Source of the DNA: Pedobacter sp. UBA2067
GTDB lineage: Bacteria; Bacteroidota; Bacteroidia; Sphingobacteriales; Sphingobacteriaceae
Reading direction: 5' to 3'
Length of the DNA: 15,008 nt
NCBI GenBank assembly: GCA_002333205.1
Contig: DDAD01000044.1
Span: 1-15,008, forward strand
Part shown: in pieces, positions 1-7,571 of the stretch
How the letters are laid out: every line of letters begins with the position of its first letter
How positions within the stretch are numbered: position 1 is the stretch's first letter
Notes under the pieces: generated by a model
What the model saw: only the letters and a program-made list of their open reading frames with translations
What the model was told of the DNA's origin: nothing
The model's database searches: none
Made by a program: the position numbers and the translations under genes

Positions 1-150
1 TTACTCTACTTATATTCCTACCATTTTCTAAGAATGTAACATGTTATATCAATCGCTAATTTTCATCTCTGCTTGTTTGAACAGAAGCCTACAATCTTAC
101 CTAATGCCAGATATTTGATACCTTTGATATTAACTCGATTTTCAAACTTA

Positions 151-693
151 ATGATTCACTTAATTGATAACCTCCGATATAAAAAATATGATATTACTTG
201 CTGGAACTACTTTTTTGTATTTCTGTTGATATTGATTAGTCAAAATAGTTTTGCCCAGTCGACCAGCGGCATTGGGATCGGAGGTGGAGTTAATTTTCCT
301 GTTCACCGTGAACTACAGCCTGGAATTGATTTGTTTTTGAAAGGTGATATAAAGTTGAGTAAAAGATTTGCATTGGTTCCAATGGTAGGTTTTATGCAGC
401 TTAAAGAGAGATTCATTTTAAACTCTCATCATGTCGGTGGTGAGCTCATCTTTGTTAGTCTATCGGCAAAATACTATATTAAAGATCATCTTTTCACTCA
501 ACTAGGCCCGCTTATCGCTGTTGGTGGTAGCACCTTAGAAAATATATCAGCAGCTGTCGCTGGTGGTACTCTTGCTGCAGGTTACGATTTTAATACTGGT
601 CGAAACAGTATTTGTGAACTTTCATTGCACTCAGATCTATTAAATACAATACCTGTTTTGGGAATAAGAGCAACTTATAAGTTCACATGGTAG
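151..693 (+). CDS. Small outer-membrane beta-barrel protein (hypothetical)
   Basis: The mature part, after a hydrophobic segment (FFVFLLILI) and a signal-peptidase-like site SFA/QS, is about 145 residues. It alternates glycine-rich and amphipathic strand-like stretches and ends in an aromatic residue (ATYKFTW), as outer-membrane barrels do. The size fits an eight-stranded OmpX/OmpA-like porin-family barrel, probably in the outer membrane; no ligand can be inferred. The start is uncertain. The open frame extends back to a TTG at 73, which would add 26 residues unlike a signal peptide. I chose the ATG at 151, which still leaves about 20 polar residues before the hydrophobic core, and no clear ribosome binding site precedes it. 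It converges on the serine recombinase gene downstream. Confidence 0.6.
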   Translation: MIHLIDNLRYKKYDITCWNYFFVFLLILISQNSFAQSTSGIGIGGGVNFPVHRELQPGIDLFLKGDIKLSKRFALVPMVGFMQLKERFILNSHHVGGELIFVSLSAKYYIKDHLFTQLGPLIAVGGSTLENISAAVAGGTLAAGYDFNTGRNSICELSLHSDLLNTIPVLGIRATYKFTW

Positions 694-778
694 ATTGACC
701 AAACAAAATGAATTAACCCTTTTTGGAACTCTTGGATCAAATAATTATTATCTCTATTCCCTGGTTTTTTGAAGGTTG

Positions 779-1354
779 TTAGACCTTGCTCTCTTTTACA
801 ATTTTAATGTATCTATAGCAGGTGGCGATGGGTATCTGTAGCCTTCTGGATATTTCCAAAATGGAATATTTCCCCGTATCATGAAGATCCAAAGCAGTCA
901 TTGCCAACTGAAGCTTTTCAGGGGATAAGCCTGATGGACGGCCTCCCTTTTTACCTCTAGCTCTTGCTGCAACGAGCCCCGCTTTAGTACGTTCCCGGAT
1001 AATCTCCCTTTCAAACTCTGCTAATGAAGCAAAAATATTAAACGTAAATCTTCCTGTAGCTGTTGTAGTATCAATGTGATCATGTAGGCTAACGAAATTA
1101 ACTCCTTTTTCATTGAACACAGCAACCAGATCTACCAGGTCACGAAGAGAACGACCAAGACGATCCAATTTCCAAACGACTACCTGATCACCCTTACGAA
1201 GAGTCGCCAAAAGATTTTTTAGTTCGGGTCTGTCTGTATTCTTGCCGGAAATCTTTTCCTGGTATATTGTCGTGCATCCATAATCTGTCAGCGCATTGAA
1301 TTGAAGATCTAAATTTTGGTCTGCAGTACTTACTCTTGCGTAGCCTATTTTCAT
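779..1354 (-). CDS. Serine recombinase (resolvase/invertase, Pin/TnpR type)
   Basis: This is a small serine site-specific recombinase of 191 residues from the ATG at 1354; an upstream in-frame TTG at 1372 is less likely. The N-terminal resolvase domain begins with YARVSTADQN, whose Ser9 is the expected nucleophile. WKLDRLGRSLRDL carries Arg65 and Arg68 at the usual active-site positions. The long E-helix region (FNIFASLAEFEREIIRERT) is followed by ARARGKKGGRP and a C-terminal helix-turn-helix of about residues 145-186. Such enzymes cut and rejoin DNA through a phosphoserine link, resolving transposon cointegrates or inverting segments. No transposase is adjacent, so it may be a remnant of a Tn3-like element or a stand-alone invertase. 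Short direct repeats lie directly upstream and could be its binding sites. Confidence 0.93.
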   Translation of the reverse strand: MKIGYARVSTADQNLDLQFNALTDYGCTTIYQEKISGKNTDRPELKNLLATLRKGDQVVVWKLDRLGRSLRDLVDLVAVFNEKGVNFVSLHDHIDTTTATGRFTFNIFASLAEFEREIIRERTKAGLVAARARGKKGGRPSGLSPEKLQLAMTALDLHDTGKYSILEISRRLQIPIATCYRYIKIVKESKV

Positions 1355-1364
1355 GTTATTTTTT

Positions 1365-1389
1365 ATTATCAAAAACTCATTATCAAAAA
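1365..1389. repeat. Tandem direct repeat next to the recombinase start
   Basis: ATTATCAAAAA occurs at 1365-1375 and again at 1379-1389, a 14-bp period, immediately upstream of the recombinase ATG. Inverted or related copies of the core (TGATAAT at 1424-1430, ATTATCAAAT at 1511-1520) lie further upstream. Seen directly; a role as recombinase or regulatory subsites is inference. Confidence 0.5.
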
Positions 1390-1406
1390 TAGAAAAATCA
1401 TTTTGA

Positions 1407-1474
1407 TTAATGGAATGGGTTTATGATAATCAGCAAAAAGAGAAAAGATATTTTAGGCTTAATGGGATAGGTTT
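1407..1474. repeat. Pair of imperfect 16-bp direct repeats (possible res-like subsites)
   Basis: TTAATGGAATGGGTTT at 1407-1422 and TTAATGGGATAGGTTT at 1459-1474 match at 14 of 16 positions and start 52 bp apart. They lie in the 263-bp gap between the recombinase start and the MepB gene. Resolvase genes commonly carry their res site, made of several degenerate subsites, just upstream, so this is a candidate. The rest of the gap shows no gene. Confidence 0.45.
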
Positions 1475-1617
1475 GATCCGTTTAAAGGCATTAGTTTATG
1501 CTCAAGATAAATTATCAAATAAGGAGGGATATTAGAGAATGTATTTCAATTTTCAAGCTATGCGTTCTTCCCGGTATTGTCCTACATATTTTTCAATGAG
1601 GTGGTGCCTGTTACAGC

Positions 1618-2148
1618 TTAAAAAAGTAGCCTTCTTATCAGATCTTTGTTAGATGAGTTTCCATCATCAATTGTGAAGAAGTATTTTGTCTGCCAGGTTT
1701 GAGTTTTCTCCGCTTGTTTACTTGCAACAGTGTCCCAAGGTGGATAAACTCTAATTCCACGTTTTCCCTCTTTGTTATTATTAGTAATAATACCTTTTTC
1801 TGCCAAGACAAATTTTGGGAAAATAAATTGGCCAAAGTTATTTTCTCTTTTCGCTGCAATTATTATAAAATCAAGGTCATCGGATATGTGAAATGGTTCA
1901 GTTATTCCGTCCTTATTTCTTTGCCATATGGTCACAAAATGACCAGACTTTAATGGAGTGATTTTTGCCACCCGGTATTGAATTTTCTTATTATTGAGTT
2001 CAAATGAACAAGCTCCATATTTTAAACTTTCAGTACTAAACTTCAGGTTTGTCAAGTTCAATCCGTGATTGTCATAAATTATTTCCTTAACTGTTTTTAG
2101 CTCGTTTGGAAGTGTGTTTACATTTGTTGATGTATTGGCGCTTTTCAT
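1618..2148 (-). CDS. MepB-family protein
   Basis: This 176-residue cytoplasmic protein has no signal peptide or membrane segment. I recognise the MepB family from its conserved stretches: RVAKITPLKSGHFVTIW (about 59-75), FGQFIFPK (105-112), RGIRVYPPWD (130-139) and KTQTWQTKYF (148-157). The family is named after the third gene of the staphylococcal mepRAB multidrug-efflux operon. Its biochemical function is unknown to me, and here there is no MATE pump or MarR regulator beside it. The first 15 residues (Ser/Thr/Asn-rich) look less conserved, but the ATG at 2148 is the only good start. It points the same way as the recombinase, 263 bp away, and is divergent from the ynfA-like gene. Confidence 0.85.
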   Translation of the reverse strand: MKSANTSTNVNTLPNELKTVKEIIYDNHGLNLTNLKFSTESLKYGACSFELNNKKIQYRVAKITPLKSGHFVTIWQRNKDGITEPFHISDDLDFIIIAAKRENNFGQFIFPKFVLAEKGIITNNNKEGKRGIRVYPPWDTVASKQAEKTQTWQTKYFFTIDDGNSSNKDLIRRLLF

Positions 2149-2175
2149 AATTTACTAGGATATGTTCGCTGTTTC

Positions 2176-2183
2176 CAAATATA
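2176..2183 (-). promoter_or_regulatory. Possible -7 element of the MepB gene
   Basis: On the minus strand, TATATTTG matches the Bacteroidota -7 consensus TAnnTTTG and lies 27 bp before the MepB ATG, a usual leader distance. No TTG-type -33 element is visible at the expected 19-21 bp spacing, so support is modest. Confidence 0.3.
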
Positions 2184-2409
2184 CCTGCTTTATTGATTTG
2201 CCTGTCGGTGTAATCATTTAAAGGCGACACACTATCACTGTTTGAAGAAATTAATAAAACATTGTCAATTACTAAGAATAGGAGCATTAGCTTTAATTAA
2301 GGTAGATCACGAGGACCGTCTTTTTGAAGGATTTAATGATAGCTTGTCATTTCAATGAAAGGATATCCTCGATAGAAATCTACTACAATTTAATACTTAC
2401 TTTAGTCCA

Positions 2410-2739
2410 ATGGATATAATAAAGTCCCTATTCTTTTTTATAATCGCTGGAATTTTTGAAATTGGGGGTGGTTACCTAATCTGGCAATGGCTAAAAGAAG
2501 ATAAACCATTTTGGTACGGTATATTAGGTGGAATGATTCTAGCTCTTTACGGTATCGTTGCCACTTGGCAAACCTCCAACTTTGGAAGAGTATATGCGAC
2601 CTATGGAGGTGTATTTATAGTCTTAGCCTTAATCTGGGCTTGGAAAGTAGACGGATTTAAGCCGGATAAATTTGATATAATAGGCGCTTCAATTGCTTTA
2701 ATAGGTGCTTGTATCATAATCTATGCTCCTCGTAATTAG
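2410..2739 (+). CDS. ynfA: YnfA / UPF0060 family inner-membrane protein
   Basis: The protein is 109 residues, the standard length of this family (about 108), with four predicted membrane helices and an SMR-like fold. Diagnostic stretches are FFIIAGIFEIGGGYLIWQWL near the start, ALYGIVATWQT, FGRVYATYGGVFIVLALIWAW and a C-terminal IGASIALIGACIIIYAPR. YnfA proteins resemble small-multidrug-resistance transporters, and some have been reported as drug or dye efflux pumps. Orthologues are often found in metal-resistance clusters, which fits the neighbouring heavy-metal ATPase operon that converges on it. The start is the ATG at 2410. The 261-bp gap upstream, shared with the divergent MepB gene, holds only short palindromes such as GGATATCC and no further gene. 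Confidence 0.93.
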   Translation: MDIIKSLFFFIIAGIFEIGGGYLIWQWLKEDKPFWYGILGGMILALYGIVATWQTSNFGRVYATYGGVFIVLALIWAWKVDGFKPDKFDIIGASIALIGACIIIYAPRN

Positions 2740-2881
2740 TCACGATGATTACTTAAATTGCTCTTAGAAGCATTTATTTATGTTGTTCTTATTATTATGC
2801 TTGTAAAGATTATCTCTTTAACATTCTTATAAAAGGTGTAATTCCAAGCCCTTCTCAAATACCAAGGAATTATGAGGAATA

Positions 2882-4846
2882 TTAAACGACCTTCATCCCT
2901 TGTATTCTAACAGCATTAAGGATAGCAAGCAAAGCGACTCCTACGTCTGCAATAACGGCTTCCCAAAGGTTTGCTATGCCTCCAGCTCCCATACTTAAAA
3001 TAATAATCTTAACTAATATTGCTAAAATTATATTTTGCCAGACCACATTCCTTGTAGTTCTTCCTACCTTAATTGCTGTTAAAATTTTAGAAGGTTGATC
3101 ATTTTGAATAACTACATCCGCTGTTTCGATGGTTGCATCACTACCTAAGCCACCCATTGCAATCCCTACATCGGCGAGCGCCATTACAGGAGCATCGTTC
3201 ACCCCATCGCCTACAAAAGCAATATGTAGTCCCTTTTTTTTCAACTGTTGTACCTTATCAACCTTACCTTCTGGTAGTAAATTTCCAAAAGCTGTATCAA
3301 TGCCTATTTGCTTTGCTACTTCATCTACGACGGTTTGCTTATCTCCTGACAACAATATCGCTTTAACGTTCAGCTTATGCATTTCCCGGATTGCTGCTGC
3401 AGCATCTTCCTTTATTTCATCGGCAATAGTGATGTATCCTGCATAACTCTTATTAATAGCAACTACGATTATGGTATAAACAACTTCTTCAAGTTCAGCA
3501 GGAAAAGGGATTTCAAACTTCTTCAGTAGATTGAGATTACCTGCAACCACCTCTTTTCCGTCTACCTTTCCTTTTAACCCATATCCTGCAATTTCTTCTA
3601 CATCTGTAGCAGTGAGATTTCCTGAAAAATCACCCGAATATTTTATGATCGCCTTTCCTACCGGGTGAGTTGAGTTCTTTTCCAGTGCTGCTGTTATCTT
3701 TATTAGCTCATTTTCATCTATACCAATAGATGTTACCTGCTGAACTTTAAATACGCCCTTAGTTAGTGTGGCCGTTTTATCCATCACCACCGTATTTACT
3801 TTAGTCATTACATCTAAAAAGTTTCCTCCTTTAAAGAGTATACCATTACGGGAAGCAAGCCCTATCCCCCCAAAGTAGCCTAATGGAATGGAGACAACCA
3901 GGGCGCAAGGGCAGCTAATTACCAAAAATACTAGGCCGCGATACAACCAATTGTTGAAATTATAATCCTGAACAAAAAAGTAGGGAAGTACTACCAGAGC
4001 CAAAGCAAGAAAGAATACAATTGGGGTATAGACCTTAGCAAATCTGGAAATAATCAACTGTGTTTGCGACTTACGGGCTGTAGCATCCTGCACCATTTCC
4101 AGTATCTTACTTAATTTACCGTCTTTAAATAAAGTAGTTACTTTTACTTCTGAAACGGTATTAAGGTTAATCATTCCCGCTAAAACCGGCTCACCTTTAT
4201 ATTTTGTATCTGGCTTACTTTCTCCAGTTAAGGCGGCTGTATTGAATGAAGAACTTTTTGAAAGAAGTTCGCCGTCCAAAGCAACTTTTTCTCCTGGCTT
4301 AATATGAATGCTTTCTCCAACCTTTATTTCTGAAGGTTTAACCACCTGGGTTGTTCCATTTCTAAAAACCGTCACCTCATCAGGTCGGATATCCAGTAAG
4401 GCTTTAATACTTCGTTTGGCTTTACTCACAGCAGAATCCTGGAACCATTCCCCGATAGAATAAAATACCATTACGGCCACGCCTTCTGAACATTCGCCTA
4501 TGTAAAATGCCCCTAAAGTTGCTACACTCATCAAGACGAATTCATTAAAAACATCACCTCGGCTCGCCTTTCTGAGCGCAAGTATTAACACATCCCAACC
4601 AGCTAGCAGATAGCTGGCCGTATAAAAAACAAAGTTAAAAGTGTTAGAAAAGGTAGTATCAAACCCGTACTGTAACAGTAGCATGATTAGCAGGATCGTA
4701 AATCCTGCAAGCAGACCAGCATGGGTTAGCCAACTCTCTTTTTCTATTGGTGTTGTGCTCGAACCATTATTAATTGTGGGAGCTTTACAATCACTTCCAC
4801 AACAATCCTTTGTAGCTGAAGTATTACCAGCAAATATTTGTTCCAT
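2882..4846 (-). CDS. zntA: P1B-2-type heavy-metal (Zn/Cd/Pb) translocating ATPase
   Basis: The protein has 654 residues from the ATG at 4846; a TTG at 4870 is an unlikely extension. P-type ATPase motifs appear in order: actuator-domain TGES (207-210), the metal-binding CPC in a membrane helix (312-314), the phosphorylation motif (Asp356), the HP motif of the nucleotide domain (394-395) and GDGVNDAP (546-553). CPC together with a lysine in the penultimate helix (AILVKIIIL) and Asp in the last (IADVGVALLAILN) marks the Zn/Cd/Pb export subgroup. It should pump divalent metal from the cytoplasm. Two features are unusual: the phosphorylation motif reads DKTATLT rather than DKTGTLT, and there is no N-terminal HMA domain, only a short CCGSDC cluster (15-20). 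It is the last gene of the operon with the Fur-family regulator and receptor. Confidence 0.95.
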   Translation of the reverse strand: MEQIFAGNTSATKDCCGSDCKAPTINNGSSTTPIEKESWLTHAGLLAGFTILLIMLLLQYGFDTTFSNTFNFVFYTASYLLAGWDVLILALRKASRGDVFNEFVLMSVATLGAFYIGECSEGVAVMVFYSIGEWFQDSAVSKAKRSIKALLDIRPDEVTVFRNGTTQVVKPSEIKVGESIHIKPGEKVALDGELLSKSSSFNTAALTGESKPDTKYKGEPVLAGMINLNTVSEVKVTTLFKDGKLSKILEMVQDATARKSQTQLIISRFAKVYTPIVFFLALALVVLPYFFVQDYNFNNWLYRGLVFLVISCPCALVVSIPLGYFGGIGLASRNGILFKGGNFLDVMTKVNTVVMDKTATLTKGVFKVQQVTSIGIDENELIKITAALEKNSTHPVGKAIIKYSGDFSGNLTATDVEEIAGYGLKGKVDGKEVVAGNLNLLKKFEIPFPAELEEVVYTIIVVAINKSYAGYITIADEIKEDAAAAIREMHKLNVKAILLSGDKQTVVDEVAKQIGIDTAFGNLLPEGKVDKVQQLKKKGLHIAFVGDGVNDAPVMALADVGIAMGGLGSDATIETADVVIQNDQPSKILTAIKVGRTTRNVVWQNIILAILVKIIILSMGAGGIANLWEAVIADVGVALLAILNAVRIQGMKVV

Positions 4847-4888
4847 CTTTAAATGCTTTAACAAGCACAAAGTAAAGGATGTAGTGCA

Positions 4889-4903
4889 TGCAATTGAATT
4901 GCA
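4889..4903. promoter_or_regulatory. Perfect 7-1-7 palindrome, candidate Fur/Zur-type operator
   Basis: TGCAATTGAATTGCA is a perfect inverted repeat with 7-bp arms and a 1-bp centre, the geometry of Fur, Zur and PerR boxes. It sits in the 61-bp gap between the regulator gene stop and the ATPase ATG, so it could control an internal promoter for the ATPase. The palindrome is seen directly; the binding protein is inferred from geometry and from the adjacent Fur-family gene. Confidence 0.6.
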
Positions 4904-4907
4904 AACA

Positions 4908-5324
4908 TTATACGGAACACCGCTCGCAAACGCCCTTCATCACAAGGCTCATCTCGTCTGCCTTAAAGCCCTTTGGTAAGGGAACAACTGGAATTAGCGT
5001 TTTTGGAAGACAAAACGTCTCTTTGCAACTACTGCAGTAAAAGTGAACATGAAGGTCGTGATTAGGGAAATCATCGCAATCCTCCTTGCATAAAGCATAC
5101 TTGGAAGCCCCTGTACCATCATCGATGGAATGCACTAGGCAATGTTCTTCAAAAGTTTTTAGAGTCCGGTAGACCGTAATTCGGTCTACCGGAGCCAGTG
5201 CCTTTTCAAGATCAGCCAAACTAATTGCCGCCTCTTGTTTCACAAGATGGTCTAAAACAAGATTACGCATTGTAGTAGGCTTGATGCCTTTTACTTCTAA
5301 TCTTCTCTCTATTTCTGGTATCAT
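4908..5324 (-). CDS. Fur-family metal-responsive transcriptional regulator (Zur-like)
   Basis: The length, 138 residues, is normal for the family. The N-terminal winged helix (about 1-75) has the recognition-helix stretch DRITVYRTLKTFEEHCLV. The C-terminal dimerisation and metal domain holds HDLHVHFYCSSCKETFCL and a terminal GVCERC; the two CxxC pairs make the structural zinc site usual in Fur proteins. The ATG at 5324 overlaps the receptor stop codon (ATGA), so the two genes are probably translationally coupled. Sitting between a receptor and a Zn/Cd exporter, it most likely senses zinc or a similar divalent metal and controls this operon. Assignment to Zur rather than Fur or PerR is inference. 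A fitting palindrome lies just past its stop codon, ahead of the ATPase gene. Confidence 0.93.
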   Translation of the reverse strand: MIPEIERRLEVKGIKPTTMRNLVLDHLVKQEAAISLADLEKALAPVDRITVYRTLKTFEEHCLVHSIDDGTGASKYALCKEDCDDFPNHDLHVHFYCSSCKETFCLPKTLIPVVPLPKGFKADEMSLVMKGVCERCSV

Positions 5325-7498
5325 AGCCTTATTTTTAAACCTCCATTAACTACAAAACCATCCAAGGGTGCATAAATATCCCGGAATACAGGATTTGAAA
5401 TACTTACTGTATATATGTTATCAAAACGGGTTTGACGGGTATCAGTAAAGTTTTCAAAGTTGATATATAAAGAAAATCGTTCCCATAGCTTTTCAGCCAT
5501 AAACCCAAAAATCCAGTAAGGCTTACCTGTTGCACCATCGTTAAGTGTTTGCTTGCTGTAATAATATGCTTCGGCTCCAAGTTTCCACTTATCCTCCACT
5601 TCATACATTAGCACATTATTCAGCCTGTGCTTCGCTGTTAAGGGATTTTGTTGAAGCATATCTCCTACATGGATTTTTGCATCGGTAAAGCTATATCCGA
5701 TAAAAAGCTTGAAATCCTCATATGTAAACTTGACATTCGTCTCCATACCCTTGCTATCCATGTGACCAGGTGAATTGATAAACCGATATTGATCGGAAGG
5801 CTCTTGCATCATTGTTAAAGGATTATTTAGAAAAGTATAGAAAAACAGGTGATTAATGCTAAAGCCAATCTGATCATTAAATAAAGATGTTCGGTAATTG
5901 ATGTCCCAATTTGCCCCATAGCTTCTTTCTAATTTGTTTTCCATGCTGGAAATGGGAAGGACCCGCTGATACTGGATGCGCTCACTCTCTTCAGTAAATA
6001 TGGTAGGCGTTTTATATCCCAGTCCTCCACCAATTCGTGAATTTACCTTTTCATTTATTTTAAACAATGCCGAAACTCTGGGAAGTAAGGCAAAGCCATA
6101 GTCAATAATATAATCTCCTCTTAATCCTGCTTCCAGCTCAAGCCATTTGGTAGCATGATAATTATTTTGAATAAAAGCACCAAAAGTAGTCTGATCATAA
6201 TTTCTTAATGGTATTGCTGTTTGCTCATTTTCCTTAAACTGGTCAGTCCATAAGTTTAGTCCTGCAACCCATTCTGTCTTATCATTACCAGTCGAAAAGC
6301 TGGCTTCAGAGAACGTCCCGTATTGACTCCCATCAAAGAGGTACCCAGGAACGGTTATTTTTCGATTGAAATAACTTAGGCTGTTGCGAATATTAATCTC
6401 TGAATTTTCTCCTATTTTATGATTCAGGGAGAACTGGCTTGACACCCTATCTGAGTTGTTTCGTTCAAAAAAACTATGGGTTGCATCTCCGTCACCCTTA
6501 ATGTACTGCAGGTCACCACCGGTTCGGTTTTCAAAACTGCTATTGATGCCAAAGTTTAGTGTAGTCCTATCATTGAAGTACAAAAATAGCTTGGGATTGA
6601 AAGTGTAGCGCGTAAACTCTGGAATAGCTGTGAAGTTTACTTCACCTGGGGCATAGGCTTCATTGCTGTTTCTTGAAGCAAATACGGTTAGCCCAGCTTT
6701 TCCAAATCTTTGCCCGTAAAAACCGTTAAGATCCAACCCTCTTGCCGAAGTACCATTGAGGTGAATATTTAGTTCCATTTCTTCACTCGGCGTCTTACTA
6801 ATCAGGTTCACTAGTCCTGCAATAGCACCACCACCATATAGTGTAGAAGATGATCCTTTTATTACTTCCACCTGCTTTAAGTCCAAGGGAGGAGTTTGCA
6901 GCAAACCAAGTCCACTTGCTGCGCCTGAGAATAAGGGAAATCCATCTTTAAGGATTTGAGTATAACGACCATCAAGTCCTTGAATGCGTATAGAAGCATT
7001 TGCACTTGTTGCAGAGGTTTGCTGAGTTTGAATACCTGTACTTTCATTGAGGATCATGCGGATATCACCTGGTTTCATGTTTCCTTTTTCATCAAGTTCT
7101 TCACCCGCTATTACCTCAATACGAGTAGGAATATTAGCAATTGTCCGGCTGCTCCGGGTGGAAGAGACAATAACCTCATCAAGGTCTTCTCCTCCTGCTG
7201 CTTCCAGTAAAGTTACTACAGGATTATTGTTGACCAGAGGAAATTTAAGGCTATCTACTTTTGAAGTATAACCTACAAAACGATATTCAATCAGATGGAA
7301 ACCATCTGGTATATCGGAAAATATCACCTGGCCATTTGCATCTGTTGATGATGCTTTCTTCAAGTCAGTTATTGTTACAGTTGCGCCAATTAGAGCGTCC
7401 TGAGATTTAGCGTCTTTTAATATTATGGTTACACTATTTTGCGCAAGGGCAGTCATTGACAATGCCATAGCAACAAAAAGAATAAGGTATCTTTTCAT
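5321..7498 (-). CDS. TonB-dependent outer-membrane receptor
   Basis: The protein has 725 residues. A signal peptide (MKRYLILFVAMALSMTALA) is followed by a carboxypeptidase-D-regulatory-like beta-sandwich (about 22-105), frequent in Bacteroidota receptors. Next comes a plug domain (about 108-235), with DEVIVSSTRS, SIRIQGLDGRYTQILKDGFP and VEVIKGSSSTLYGGGAIAGLVNLISK, then a 22-strand-type barrel up to the terminal GGLKIRL. It should import a ligand across the outer membrane using TonB energy. The substrate is unknown; metal or metal-chelate is suggested by the DUF6660-like gene before it and the Fur-family and metal-ATPase genes after it. The plug most resembles siderophore/cobalamin-type receptors rather than SusC, and no SusD-like partner is present. 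Confidence 0.95.
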   Translation of the reverse strand: MKRYLILFVAMALSMTALAQNSVTIILKDAKSQDALIGATVTITDLKKASSTDANGQVIFSDIPDGFHLIEYRFVGYTSKVDSLKFPLVNNNPVVTLLEAAGGEDLDEVIVSSTRSSRTIANIPTRIEVIAGEELDEKGNMKPGDIRMILNESTGIQTQQTSATSANASIRIQGLDGRYTQILKDGFPLFSGAASGLGLLQTPPLDLKQVEVIKGSSSTLYGGGAIAGLVNLISKTPSEEMELNIHLNGTSARGLDLNGFYGQRFGKAGLTVFASRNSNEAYAPGEVNFTAIPEFTRYTFNPKLFLYFNDRTTLNFGINSSFENRTGGDLQYIKGDGDATHSFFERNNSDRVSSQFSLNHKIGENSEINIRNSLSYFNRKITVPGYLFDGSQYGTFSEASFSTGNDKTEWVAGLNLWTDQFKENEQTAIPLRNYDQTTFGAFIQNNYHATKWLELEAGLRGDYIIDYGFALLPRVSALFKINEKVNSRIGGGLGYKTPTIFTEESERIQYQRVLPISSMENKLERSYGANWDINYRTSLFNDQIGFSINHLFFYTFLNNPLTMMQEPSDQYRFINSPGHMDSKGMETNVKFTYEDFKLFIGYSFTDAKIHVGDMLQQNPLTAKHRLNNVLMYEVEDKWKLGAEAYYYSKQTLNDGATGKPYWIFGFMAEKLWERFSLYINFENFTDTRQTRFDNIYTVSISNPVFRDIYAPLDGFVVNGGLKIRL

Positions 7499-7571
7499 TG
7501 AAGATGAATTAAGGTTATTCCTGCCTTAAAAAGCTGGATAAAGAAATTATATATTAATGTGGGTAAGGAAG

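Noticed and set aside
779..2148. Complete transposon carrying the recombinase and MepB gene
   Set aside because: No transposase, no terminal inverted repeats and no target duplication could be found around the two genes.
2087..2287. Minus-strand ORF of 66 codons overlapping the MepB start
   Set aside because: Runs in another frame over a well-supported gene, has no family resemblance and probably covers the MepB promoter.
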